The notes beneath the pieces were generated by a model. It did not search any database. It was not told the DNA's origin and saw only the letters and a list, made by a program, of their open reading frames with translations. From positions 17,127-31,715 of the forward strand of contig PLKU01000421.1 in NCBI GenBank assembly GCA_003140705.1: 14,589 nucleotides of DNA, given 5' to 3'. Position 1 is the stretch's first letter. Each line of letters opens with the position of its first letter. Shown here piece by piece: positions 1 through 7,018 of the stretch. Both the position numbers and the translations under genes were made by a program. Source of the stretch: Acidobacteriaceae bacterium. GTDB taxonomy: Bacteria; Acidobacteriota; Terriglobia; Terriglobales; Acidobacteriaceae.

Positions 1-1569
1 GTTGTCAGTGTTGTCGAGTTGCGCCTTGGCCAGAGCCAGCCCTTCGTCAACCTTCCCTTGATCCGCAAGCTCGCCGGCCAGAATCAGCTTGAACTCCACA
101 TCCTTGGCCTTGAGATCGGCATCCTTCGGACTGGCTTGGGCCGCCTTGCTTGAAATCTCCACTGCCTTGCGCGAAACATCGAGCGCCTTGTCGAACTGTC
201 TCGAGTCGCGGTACGTATCCACTTCGCCCTGGTATCCGCGCAGCGCCGTATCCCCGCCCATTTCGATCATCTTCTTCAAAGTGGCAATGGCTTCATCCGT
301 CTTGTTCTGCTCGTGATAAATCGCCCCCAGCCGGTCCAGGAAGATGCCCCGGTTGCTCTTCTCTTCAGCTGTATATGCGCCGTTGGCGTGCGATGTCAGG
401 TCGACCATCTTCTCGTACAACTGGGCCGCCTCATCGTAGCGGCCCAACTGATCCAGCAAGAGCCCTTCGTTATAGCCCGCCTCGAGCGATGTCGGATCCA
501 TTTTGCGCGCCTTGCGGATGGTCGCAAGTGCATCCTCATACTTGCCCTGCCGACGCTGGATCTCACCAATGTGAACCAGCGCCTCTGCATCCTCAGGGTC
601 CGCCGCAGAAAGTGCTTTGAATTGTTTCAGCGCCTCATCCAGTTGGTTATCGTTCAGCAAAGCCTGGCCAAGCACGTCCAGCGTGTGCTCGTCTCCCGGG
701 TCCAAATCAACCGCACGCTGATAGGCGGCTATCGCGTCCTTCGGCCGCTTCAATTGGTCGTACGCCGCGCCAAGCGCGCCTTCCATCTTGGGACTGCGCG
801 CCTCCACCGGAACCGCTTCGATTACCTTGACCGCATGTTCCAGATCCCCGCTCTCGGCATAGACTCGGGCCAGGTTCAACACCACTTCCTCTGAATCAGG
901 CTCGATTGCTTGCGCAGTCGAAAACTCTTCTTCCGCCTTCTTCGGGTCGTGCTTCACCGTGTAGAGCTGACCCAGCACCATCCGGTCCTCTACGCTGTTC
1001 GGCTGCAAAGCCACAATCTTCTCGAACTCCGCAATCGCCTGGTCGAGCGGGTTGCCCGAAGGAGACGAGGATGAAACAGCGGTAGATCCGTCGCTCAACT
1101 GGCGCAGATAGATCTTTCCCAGCAGCTTGTGTGCATCAACGTCGTTGGGAGAACCCTTCAGCAGTCCCCGCGCCGTAACTTCGGCCTCGTGTGTGTGGCC
1201 GGTCCTGAAGTAAAGATCCGCCAAACCATCGTTCAACTGCGACGATGTGGGATCCGCATTCAGCGCCAGCTTGTACTCCTCAATGGCTTGCGTGGCGAGT
1301 TCTGGTCTGCCCAGCGCCGCGGCATCTTCCTCGTAGGAATTTGCGAGGGCCAGGTGATAGTAAGCCTGACCGCGATCCGACGCCGGTGCCGCAGGCGAGA
1401 CAGGCGCATTCGGGACACTGCTGCTTGGGGCCGCCTTGGCAGGAGCAGCGCTCTCAGGGAGCGAGCCTCCTGGCTCGGCCTGGCCGTAGCTGTACACGGC
1501 GGTTAGCAGAACCAGCGATGCGACGGCAATCGACAGCCACGAAGGCGACAGACAATTCTTTATCTTCAT
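1..1569 (-). CDS. Exported TPR-repeat protein, C-terminus beyond window edge
   Basis: Most of a tetratricopeptide-repeat protein; 523 codons are visible and the C-terminus continues left of base 1. It starts at the ATG read from 1569 (MKIKNCLSPS...). A hydrophobic segment at about residues 12-28 ending in SYGQA looks like a Sec signal peptide, followed by an Ala/Pro/Ser-rich linker (about 30-65). From about residue 68 the chain is a run of helical repeats with TPR spacing: an AYYHLALA repeat first, then pairs such as ALNADPTSSQLNDGLADLY, and later repeats with PDSEEVVLNLARVY and DPEDAEALVHIGEI. This predicts a periplasmic or envelope protein-interaction scaffold; no catalytic domain is visible. 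Its Shine-Dalgarno is poor (AGGCAGGGA is rather far upstream). It is co-directional with purH but 336 bp away, so it probably has its own promoter. The partner is unknown. Confidence 0.9.
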   Translation of the reverse strand, partial: MKIKNCLSPSWLSIAVASLVLLTAVYSYGQAEPGGSLPESAAPAKAAPSSSVPNAPVSPAAPASDRGQAYYHLALANSYEEDAAALGRPELATQAIEEYKLALNADPTSSQLNDGLADLYFRTGHTHEAEVTARGLLKGSPNDVDAHKLLGKIYLRQLSDGSTAVSSSSPSGNPLDQAIAEFEKIVALQPNSVEDRMVLGQLYTVKHDPKKAEEEFSTAQAIEPDSEEVVLNLARVYAESGDLEHAVKVIEAVPVEARSPKMEGALGAAYDQLKRPKDAIAAYQRAVDLDPGDEHTLDVLGQALLNDNQLDEALKQFKALSAADPEDAEALVHIGEIQRRQGKYEDALATIRKARKMDPTSLEAGYNEGLLLDQLGRYDEAAQLYEKMVDLTSHANGAYTAEEKSNRGIFLDRLGAIYHEQNKTDEAIATLKKMIEMGGDTALRGYQGEVDTYRDSRQFDKALDVSRKAVEISSKAAQASPKDADLKAKDVEFKLILAGELADQGKVDEGLALAKAQLDNTDN

Positions 1570-1666
1570 AGTCAAGGGGGATCCCTGCCTCTTCAGTCTC
1601 TTAGACGGCAAAATACCGTTCGCGGGAACCGAATGACAGCGCAGGCAGCCGGTTAAGCGTTGCTCC

Positions 1667-1673
1667 AATTGTA
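1667..1673 (-). promoter_or_regulatory. Candidate -10 element (TACAATT) for the TPR gene
   Basis: On the minus strand the sequence reads TTATACAATTGG about 98 nt upstream of the ATG at 1569. TACAAT matches the sigma-70-type -10 consensus TATAAT at five of six positions. No convincing -35 hexamer lies 16-18 bp upstream. The same heptamer occurs ahead of two other genes in this window (4661-4667 and 8632-8638), which raises the weight of the call slightly. Confidence 0.35.
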
Positions 1674-1695
1674 TAACCTCGAAACCTCTGCCGCT

Positions 1696-1725
1696 GGGTT
1701 GCCCTTTCCCTAAGGAAAGCGACCC
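1696..1725. repeat. Hairpin-forming inverted repeat, 12 paired bases
   Basis: CTTTCC (1704-1709) and GGAAAG (1714-1719) are perfect complements around a CTAA tetraloop. Outside a two-base bulge (CC at 1702-1703) the stem continues as GGGTTG (1696-1701) against CGACCC (1720-1725) with one G-T pair. It lies between purH and the TPR gene on their shared strand. There is no T-run after it on either strand, so a classic intrinsic terminator is unlikely. A leader structure or chance are alternatives. Confidence 0.5.
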
Positions 1726-1905
1726 GAAACAAAGCCAGCAACGGCGTCTGATTTGGAGAACCGCTCTTCGAGCAGCTCTGCCTACTATAGAGACGATTCT
1801 AACCGCCATTTGGCTCAAACTGCACGCCGGATTGCGGGATTTTCCCCAACTCCAAAGGCACAAACCCGATGGCGCGGGCTCGAATCTCTCCCAGTTTGCC
1901 CGGCC

Positions 1906-3480
1906 TCAATGCCTGAAGTGCCGAATCCCTGTAAACACCATCGCCAACCCCAGCCGGTCTGCGGCGGCAATCACCTCATCGTCCTTCACCGACCCACCTG
2001 GCTGAATCACCGCCGTCGCTCCCGCAGCCGCCACCGTTTCCAGCCCGTCTGGAAATGGAAAAAACGCGTCTGAAGCGGCCACCGTTCCCGCCAGCGGAAG
2101 CACCGCCTTCATCGCGCCGAACCGCGCCGCATCCACCCGGCTCATCTGCCCAGCACCCACTCCCACGGCCTGCCCATCCCGCGCATACACAATCGCATTC
2201 GACTTCACATGCTTGGCCACGCGCCATGCAAAAAGCAGGCTCCGCAACTCCTCCGCTGTCGGCGGGCGCCACGTCACCACCTTCAGCTCGCCTTCAGTCA
2301 CACGCCCTGTATCTGCATCCTGCATCAGCAACCCGCCAGACACATGCTTCACCACCGGACGTGCCGCGGCGGAGCGCACTTCCACCAGTCGCAAATTCTT
2401 CTTGGCGGCAAACCACTCCCGCGCCTCAGGCGTGAATTCCGGCGCCGCGATCGCTTCAACAAATAGTTTGGCAATCTCCACCGCCGCGTCCCCGTCCACG
2501 ACCCGATTGATGCCCACAACCCCGCCGAATGCCGACACCGGATCAGCCGCTAACGCCTTCTGGTACGCCTCAAGAATGGTCGCCCCCGTCGCCGCGCCGC
2601 ATGGGTTGGTGTGCTTCACGATAATCACTGCCGGCTGCTCGAACTCCTGCGCCAGCTCCCAGCACGCGTCCAGGTCTACAAGATTGTTGAAGCTCAGTTC
2701 TTTCCCTTGCAGTTGTGTCGCGCCCGCAATCCCCAGCCCCGACCCATCCGCATACAGCGCCGCCCGCTGGTGTGGGTTCTCCCCATACCGCAACGATTGC
2801 GCCATCGGAAAATTAATGCGCAGCGTCGCCGGCAAGGCCGTTAAATCCAACTCCGCAGCAACCGCCGGTAACGGCGCCTCAACAATCTTGTCCAGCGTAT
2901 TCGCAATCGCCGAATCGTAAGCCGCAGTGATCGCGAACGCCTGCCGCGCCAGCCGCCAGCGAGTTTCCCTGCTCAAAGCCCCACCTGTAGCCTTCAGCTC
3001 TTCAGCCAACCCAGCGTAATCGTCGACGCGCGTCACAATCGCCACATCTTCAAAATTCTTCGCCGCCGAACGAACCATGGACGGCCCGCCAATATCAATG
3101 TTCTCGATCAGGTGCCCAAACGCGACCCCAGCTTGCGTCGCGGTTTTTTCGAACGCATACAGATTCACCACCACCATGTCGATCGGTTCAATCCCATGCG
3201 CGGCCACGGCGGCCTCATGTTCCGCATTCCCGCGAATGTAGAGCAATCCCCCATGCACGCGCGGATGTAGCGTCTTCACGCGCCCATCCAACATCTCCGG
3301 AAAACCGGTGAGATCGCTGATGTCCTTCAACGTCAGCCCGGCCTCGCGTAATGCCCGTGCCGTGCCGCCAGTTGAAACCAGTTCCACCCCAAAACCGGCC
3401 AGCGCCTGGGCAAATTCCACCAACCCGGTCTTATCCGTAACGCTCAGCAGCGCCCGCCGAATCCGCTTCTCTCCGCTCAC
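1906..3480 (-). CDS. purH: Bifunctional AICAR formyltransferase / IMP cyclohydrolase
   Basis: 524 residues, the usual PurH length. It catalyses the last two steps of de novo IMP synthesis: 10-formyl-THF-dependent formylation of AICAR to FAICAR, then cyclisation to IMP, in the cytoplasm. The N-terminal MGS-like cyclohydrolase domain (about 1-200) shows RRALLSVTDKTGL, STGGTA (36-41), VHGGLL (75-80) and ENIDIGGPSMVRSAAKN (126-142). The formyltransferase domain shows LRYGENPHQ (230-238), the catalytic KHTNPCG (Lys289, His290), SDAFFPFPDG and the typical C-terminus FTGIRHFRH. The start is the GTG at 3478-3480, supported by AAGGGAG a few bases upstream and by family alignment of the first residues. 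It appears to be a single-gene unit, divergent from the rhomboid gene. All key motifs are intact, so it is probably functional. Confidence 0.98.
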   Translation of the reverse strand: MSGEKRIRRALLSVTDKTGLVEFAQALAGFGVELVSTGGTARALREAGLTLKDISDLTGFPEMLDGRVKTLHPRVHGGLLYIRGNAEHEAAVAAHGIEPIDMVVVNLYAFEKTATQAGVAFGHLIENIDIGGPSMVRSAAKNFEDVAIVTRVDDYAGLAEELKATGGALSRETRWRLARQAFAITAAYDSAIANTLDKIVEAPLPAVAAELDLTALPATLRINFPMAQSLRYGENPHQRAALYADGSGLGIAGATQLQGKELSFNNLVDLDACWELAQEFEQPAVIIVKHTNPCGAATGATILEAYQKALAADPVSAFGGVVGINRVVDGDAAVEIAKLFVEAIAAPEFTPEAREWFAAKKNLRLVEVRSAAARPVVKHVSGGLLMQDADTGRVTEGELKVVTWRPPTAEELRSLLFAWRVAKHVKSNAIVYARDGQAVGVGAGQMSRVDAARFGAMKAVLPLAGTVAASDAFFPFPDGLETVAAAGATAVIQPGGSVKDDEVIAAADRLGLAMVFTGIRHFRH

Positions 3481-3519
3481 ACTCTCTCCCTTGAATTTTG
3501 CCGTTCACTTGAAATTGAT

Positions 3520-3538
3520 CTGAAGCTACAGACTTCAG
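3520..3538. repeat. Small inverted repeat upstream of purH
   Basis: CTGAAG (3520-3525) and CTTCAG (3533-3538) are exact complements separated by 7 nt, about 40-58 nt upstream of the purH GTG. It could be a leader hairpin or an operator-like dyad. Six base pairs is close to chance, so this is weakly supported. Confidence 0.25.
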
Positions 3539-3684
3539 CCCGCACAAAAATCATCCCTGAAGCGCTTGGGCTCCAATCCATGAATACACTCTAAAATCGT
3601 TTTCCTCTGATGGACTCTTATTTCAATCCTTGACCAATATCTCGGCGAAAGTTTTTGCACTCGCCAACTGATTAAGAGTTTCCC

Positions 3685-3741
3685 TAACTCCCATCCTACA
3701 GCGTCTTCAAAAATGCTTTAGAGTTAGAGGATGGGAAGTTA
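3685..3741 (+). repeat. Inverted repeat spanning the rhomboid start codon
   Basis: TAACTCCCATCC (3685-3696) is complementary to GGATGGGAAGTTA (3729-3741) over 12 pairs, with one extra A in the right arm. A 32-nt loop (3697-3728) lies between. The right arm contains the proposed ATG (3731-3733) of the rhomboid gene and the purine-rich AGAGG just before it. In an mRNA starting upstream of 3685 this would pair the start codon with the leader. Confidence 0.55.
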
Positions 3742-4603
3742 TTCCCCAACTCCAGGTCCAGAAGTTCTCCCACCCGGCACTGGTACATTCTCGCCGCCCC
3801 CGCCAGTTCGCCGCCGGCGGCCGTCGTGGGCTGCCGCGCCAGCCACCTACTTCCTCGTAGCCATCAACTGCGTCGTCTACATCGCCATGGTGCTTCGCGG
3901 TGTAAGCCCGGTCAATCCCACCACCGATCAGCTCATGCGCTGGGGTGCCGATAACGCCGGATCCGTACTTATCGACGGTGAATGGGTGCGCATCGTCACA
4001 GCCATGTTTGTGCACGGTGGCTTCCTCCACCTGGCCACCAACATGTGGTGCCTTTGGAACCTGGGCCTGCTTGCTGAACCGCTTATGGGATCGGCGGGCG
4101 TATTGGCCGTTTACATCCTCACCGGAGCGGCCGGAAACCTGCTCTCCACATTTAAGAGCTGGGCCTCATTCAACGGGGGGTGGTTAAGCTACCACGCCGC
4201 GGGCGGTATGGATCCTGCCGTAATGTTTCCGGCTGGCGTGGGCGCCTCGGGAGCCGTCTTCGGAATCGCCGGAGCATTGATCGTCCTGCTGAAGTCTGAT
4301 CGACTCCCGGTGCCGCCCCTGGAGCTCAAAAGGCTGCGCAAGTCGGTCATTTACTTTGCCGCGCTCAACCTGATCCTTGGCCTCTCCATCAACTTCGGCT
4401 CCAGCTACCTCGGCTCAGGGCTGAACATCGACAACTTTGCCCACCTCGGAGGATTCAGCTCCGGATTGCTCTTCGCCGCCCCGATGATCCCCCGCCTCGG
4501 CTCTCCGCGACCACTCTTCCAAACCCGACTCCGCATCGCCGTGGGAATGATGGTCGGTGTGCTCGTGCTGTTCGCGTTCTATCTGTCCAAGCTGCCCGGC
4601 TGA
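3731..4603 (+). CDS. Rhomboid-family intramembrane serine protease
   Basis: 290 residues with the rhomboid catalytic core; it cleaves transmembrane substrates within the membrane. A short Pro-rich, basic N-terminus (1-35, ending RRRR) precedes TM1 (about 38-56). The loop has GEWVRIVTAMFVHGGFLH (Trp85, Arg87), followed by HLATN, whose His100 and Asn104 correspond to the oxyanion residues H150/N154 of E. coli GlpG. GASGAVFG supplies the catalytic Ser173 and NFAHLGG the catalytic His238. A last TM near 266-286 suggests a six-plus-one topology. An insertion at about 140-168 lengthens the loop before the Ser helix. The ATG at 3731 is the only reasonable start because the next Met lies inside TM1. 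It has AGAGG directly adjacent rather than properly spaced, and lies inside an inverted repeat. The substrate is unknown. Confidence 0.93.
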   Translation: MGSYSPTPGPEVLPPGTGTFSPPPPVRRRRPSWAAAPATYFLVAINCVVYIAMVLRGVSPVNPTTDQLMRWGADNAGSVLIDGEWVRIVTAMFVHGGFLHLATNMWCLWNLGLLAEPLMGSAGVLAVYILTGAAGNLLSTFKSWASFNGGWLSYHAAGGMDPAVMFPAGVGASGAVFGIAGALIVLLKSDRLPVPPLELKRLRKSVIYFAALNLILGLSINFGSSYLGSGLNIDNFAHLGGFSSGLLFAAPMIPRLGSPRPLFQTRLRIAVGMMVGVLVLFAFYLSKLPG

Positions 4604-4660
4604 AAGCCGTCCGCTTCTCTCGTCGCCGCTGGTAAACCGTGCATCGGGAACCGCAGCTCT

Positions 4661-4667
4661 TACAATT
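4661..4667 (+). promoter_or_regulatory. Candidate -10 element (TACAATT) before the UbiA-like gene
   Basis: TACAATT lies 6 bp upstream of the proposed GTG at 4674. If used as a -10 element, transcription would begin at or beside the GTG, giving a leaderless or nearly leaderless mRNA. No good -35 hexamer is visible. The placement also favours the GTG at 4674 over the longer frame that overlaps the rhomboid gene. Confidence 0.35.
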
Positions 4668-4673
4668 GAGAAA

Positions 4674-5717
4674 GTGCCGCAGACTTTGGTCAATCCGCAG
4701 GCGCAAGTCCGCCCTTTCTGCCTTCCACACGCCGAGCTCCCCCCTTGGGACGCACCGGCCCCAATGTGTTTCTGGCATCTGGCCAGCCTCGATGCCCCCA
4801 CTGTCGCCGTAGTCTGGGCTCTCGCTTTTGCCTGGGCCGCCGGTGTCCATCTCCCACTCAAGGCGCCCTTGCTCTTGGCTCTCGCGGCATGGGTCGTCTA
4901 TGTCGGCGATCGTCTGCTCGATGCACGCACCGCCCTGCGCTCAGCCCAAACCGGCAACCTGCGCCACCGCCATCGTTTCCACTGGCGACACCGCCGCATT
5001 TTAATCCCGCTCGCCACCTTCGCCGCCTGCGCCGCTGTCTGCATCTTTCTCGTCCACATGCCCCCGTCTTTAAGGCAGCAGGATTCGGTGTTGGCCGTTG
5101 TCGCCCTGATCTATTTCACGAGCGTCCATTCAAGCCGCAGGCTTATTTCCTCATCGGCCCAGTTTCAGGCCCCGCGCATGCCGTCAATTATTTCCTCGTT
5201 TCCATCCAAAGAGCTCTTGGTCGGCCTTCTCTTCACCGCCGCCTGCGCCCTCCCCACTATTTCCAGGCTCCCTGCACCCACTCCGATTGCACCACTTCTG
5301 GTCCCGATAGCCTTCTTCGCCTCGCTGGCCTGGCTCAACTGCCACGCCATCGAACAGTGGGAGTCCGCAACCCTCGAACGACAAGCCTCCGTGCCCGAGA
5401 TGAGTCCGGCAGCAATTCTCACTGAATCACGCCGGGTTTTAGCCCTTCCGGCCACCTGGGGTCAATCTGTCAGAACGAATCCCACCTTTCCCCTCGCCAG
5501 CCTCCTTACCATCACCGGCCTTTCCCTGGCCTGCTTCGAGTTCCAGCTTCATCCTCGTCCAGCCGCACTCCTCATTGCGGGAGCCACAAGCGCACTGCTC
5601 ATCGCCCTTCTCGACAACCTCCGAAACCGCATGACACCTCTTGCCCTGCGCGTGGCTGCCGACCTCGTCTTGCTTTCTCCGGCGCTGCTCATCCCGCTCT
5701 CCCTGATTCTCCGATGA
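4674..5717 (+). CDS. Multi-pass membrane protein, divergent UbiA-prenyltransferase-like
   Basis: 347 residues from GTG 4674; ATG 4764 is the main alternative (317 residues) and would still keep the conserved-looking LASLDAPTVA start of the membrane core. About seven to eight hydrophobic helices are visible. After the second comes YVGDRLLDAR with a DxxxD pair (Asp79, Asp83), the position and spacing of the first Asp-rich motif of UbiA-type prenyltransferases, followed by a basic His/Arg-rich loop (about 96-108). The second Asp-rich motif expected in UbiA is not obvious; NCHAIEQWES (about 222-231) sits in the corresponding place. Known UbiA enzymes transfer prenyl chains to aromatic or other acceptors. 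Activity here is inferred only. It overlaps the next gene by ATGA, so the two are probably co-translated and may act on one metabolite. Confidence 0.7.
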   Translation: MPQTLVNPQAQVRPFCLPHAELPPWDAPAPMCFWHLASLDAPTVAVVWALAFAWAAGVHLPLKAPLLLALAAWVVYVGDRLLDARTALRSAQTGNLRHRHRFHWRHRRILIPLATFAACAAVCIFLVHMPPSLRQQDSVLAVVALIYFTSVHSSRRLISSSAQFQAPRMPSIISSFPSKELLVGLLFTAACALPTISRLPAPTPIAPLLVPIAFFASLAWLNCHAIEQWESATLERQASVPEMSPAAILTESRRVLALPATWGQSVRTNPTFPLASLLTITGLSLACFEFQLHPRPAALLIAGATSALLIALLDNLRNRMTPLALRVAADLVLLSPALLIPLSLILR

Positions 5718-6433
5718 GCCAGCCCTCTAACTTCAACCGCCTCGCCGGGCTCTATCGCTGGATGGAGTGGGTCACCTTTGGCCCCTGGCTCGGTTGGTGC
5801 CGCTGCGCTTTCCTTCCCGAACTCAGCGTCTGCCAGCACGCCCTTGTCATCGGGGACGGCGACGGTCGATTTACTGCCAGCTTGCTCTCAGCCAATCGCA
5901 GCGTGCAGATCGATGCCGTCGATGCCAGTTCCGCCATGCTGAACGCTCTCGTACGCCGCGCCGGGCCTCAGTCCGCGCGCATCCGCACCCACCACGCCGA
6001 CGCCCGAATCTGGCGACACGCCCACACACCAAAGAATCCTCCCATCGACCTCATTGCCACCCATTTCTTCCTGGACTGTCTCACCACAGCCGAAGTCCAA
6101 TCCCTTGCAGCCAGCCTCCGCCAAGCCTCTTCTCCGGCCGCAATCTGGGCGATCTCGGAATTTGCCGTCCCTCCAACACCTTTCGGCAGCCTCATCGGTC
6201 GTCCCCTGGTCTCGGCCCTCTATCTCGCCTTCGCCTGGCTCACCGGCCTCACCGTCCGCACTCTGCCTGATCACTCCGCCGCGCTCAACCACTCCGGCTT
6301 CACCCTCCTGGAGCAGCGCACGCGCCTTGGTGGCCTTCTCGTCAGCCAGCTATGGACTGCTATTCCAACGCCCACTGCCCCGGCCGCCACGGAAAACGTC
6401 CCTATCTCCATTGAAATGTTACAGCCGTGTTAA
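5714..6433 (+). CDS. Class I SAM-dependent methyltransferase
   Basis: 239 residues. ALVIGDGDGRF (43-53) is the glycine-rich SAM-binding motif I, followed by QIDAVDAS with Asp70 at the ribose-binding end of strand 2. DLIATHFFLDCLT (about 112-124) fits motif IV and the strand after it. The N-terminus (NRLAGLYRWMEWVTFGPWLGWCR) is aromatic-rich and may form a lid or membrane-facing helix. ATG 5714 overlaps the TGA of the upstream UbiA-like gene (ATGA), indicating coupled translation. Substrate is not predictable from the motifs. By analogy with UbiA/UbiE or MenA/MenG pairs, methylation of a prenylated product is plausible but not shown. The C-terminal 20 residues are Pro/Thr-rich and low in complexity. 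Confidence 0.85.
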   Translation: MSQPSNFNRLAGLYRWMEWVTFGPWLGWCRCAFLPELSVCQHALVIGDGDGRFTASLLSANRSVQIDAVDASSAMLNALVRRAGPQSARIRTHHADARIWRHAHTPKNPPIDLIATHFFLDCLTTAEVQSLAASLRQASSPAAIWAISEFAVPPTPFGSLIGRPLVSALYLAFAWLTGLTVRTLPDHSAALNHSGFTLLEQRTRLGGLLVSQLWTAIPTPTAPAATENVPISIEMLQPC

Positions 6434-6490
6434 TATTGAACCTCACGGAGCCGGACGGCCCAAAGGTCACCCTCCCTCCGATCGATAACA

Positions 6491-7018
6491 ATGAACCTCT
6501 ACCTCATGCGCCACGCAAATGCCGGACTTCGCCGCGAGAACCCTCTTCTCGACGCCAAACGGGGCCTCGTCAAAGAAGGAAAAGACCAGTGCATGTTGAT
6601 GGCGCGTGTCTTGAGCGCGCTCAAGGTCCAAGTGGATGTCATCGTCTCCAGCCCCCTCAAACGCGCCATGCAAACCGCACAGTTTGTGGGAACGGAACTC
6701 GGCTATGAAGCCAAGGTTGAAGTCAGTAAGGCGCTCTCTCCTGGCGCGGATTATGCCGCTTTTCAGCAGCTGCTGAACAAGTACGCTGACCGTGAAGGCG
6801 TGTTGGTTGTTGGCCACAACCCTAACCTCTATCAGTTCCTCGGCCGCCTGGTCACCAGCAACGGCGGCGCTGCCATCCGTTTGCGCAAAGGCTCCGTCGC
6901 GCGCATCCGCATCGACCGCCGCCCGCCCATCATGCAGTGGCTCATCGATCCCCGCATGGCCAGTTCCATCTATACAAGCGTGGCAAAGAGCTCCCGCCCG
7001 AAGACTTCGCGGAAGTAG
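6491..7018 (+). CDS. sixA: SixA-type phosphohistidine phosphatase
   Basis: 175 residues of the histidine phosphatase (phosphoglycerate mutase-like) superfamily. LMRHANAG at the N-terminus gives the RHG-type catalytic Arg7-His8; SSPLKRAMQTA gives the phosphate-binding Arg58; VVGHNPNL supplies the second histidine, His109. Family members such as E. coli SixA remove phosphate from phosphohistidine (HPt domains, PTS proteins) in the cytoplasm. The length is close to the family norm. ATG 6491 gives the expected LMRHA beginning, although no clear Shine-Dalgarno precedes it. The gene is 57 bp downstream of the methyltransferase and may be on the same transcript. Its last 16 codons overlap the 3' end of ppx on the other strand, giving a basic Ser/Lys-rich tail beyond the catalytic domain. 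Confidence 0.9.
   Translation: MNLYLMRHANAGLRRENPLLDAKRGLVKEGKDQCMLMARVLSALKVQVDVIVSSPLKRAMQTAQFVGTELGYEAKVEVSKALSPGADYAAFQQLLNKYADREGVLVVGHNPNLYQFLGRLVTSNGGAAIRLRKGSVARIRIDRRPPIMQWLIDPRMASSIYTSVAKSSRPKTSRK

Larger units (their letters stand above)
1570..1905. other. Intergenic region between purH and the TPR gene
   Basis: This 336-bp stretch has no convincing gene; the short frames crossing it lack family character and run into purH on the wrong strand. It holds the probable 5' leader and promoter of the TPR gene (minus), including TACAATT at 1667-1673, and the hairpin at 1696-1725. No rho-independent terminator for purH is apparent. Confidence 0.6.

Noticed and set aside
313..894. Plus-strand open frame of 193 codons opposite the TPR gene
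   Set aside because: Antisense shadow: the minus strand encodes clear TPR repeats, and this frame has no recognisable family and Arg/Leu-rich shadow composition.
3630..3660. TTGACC at 3630 as a -35 box for the rhomboid gene
   Set aside because: The position 17 bp downstream reads TTTTGC, not a -10; the match is to the -35 only.
1842..3754. Direct repeat TTCCCCAACTCCA at 1842-1854 and 3742-3754
   Set aside because: A 13-nt identity is about what chance gives in a window of this size, and one copy lies inside the rhomboid coding region.
4557..4673. Longer start (ATG 4557) for the UbiA-like protein
   Set aside because: It would overlap the rhomboid 3' end by 47 bp and add a Cys/Ser/Pro-rich stretch without domain character; GTG 4674 or ATG 4764 fits better.
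6411..6439. TTGAAA plus TATTGA as a promoter for sixA
   Set aside because: With 17-bp spacing the -10 matches only three of six bases; the better TAATAT has 14-bp spacing. Read-through from the methyltransferase gene is equally likely.
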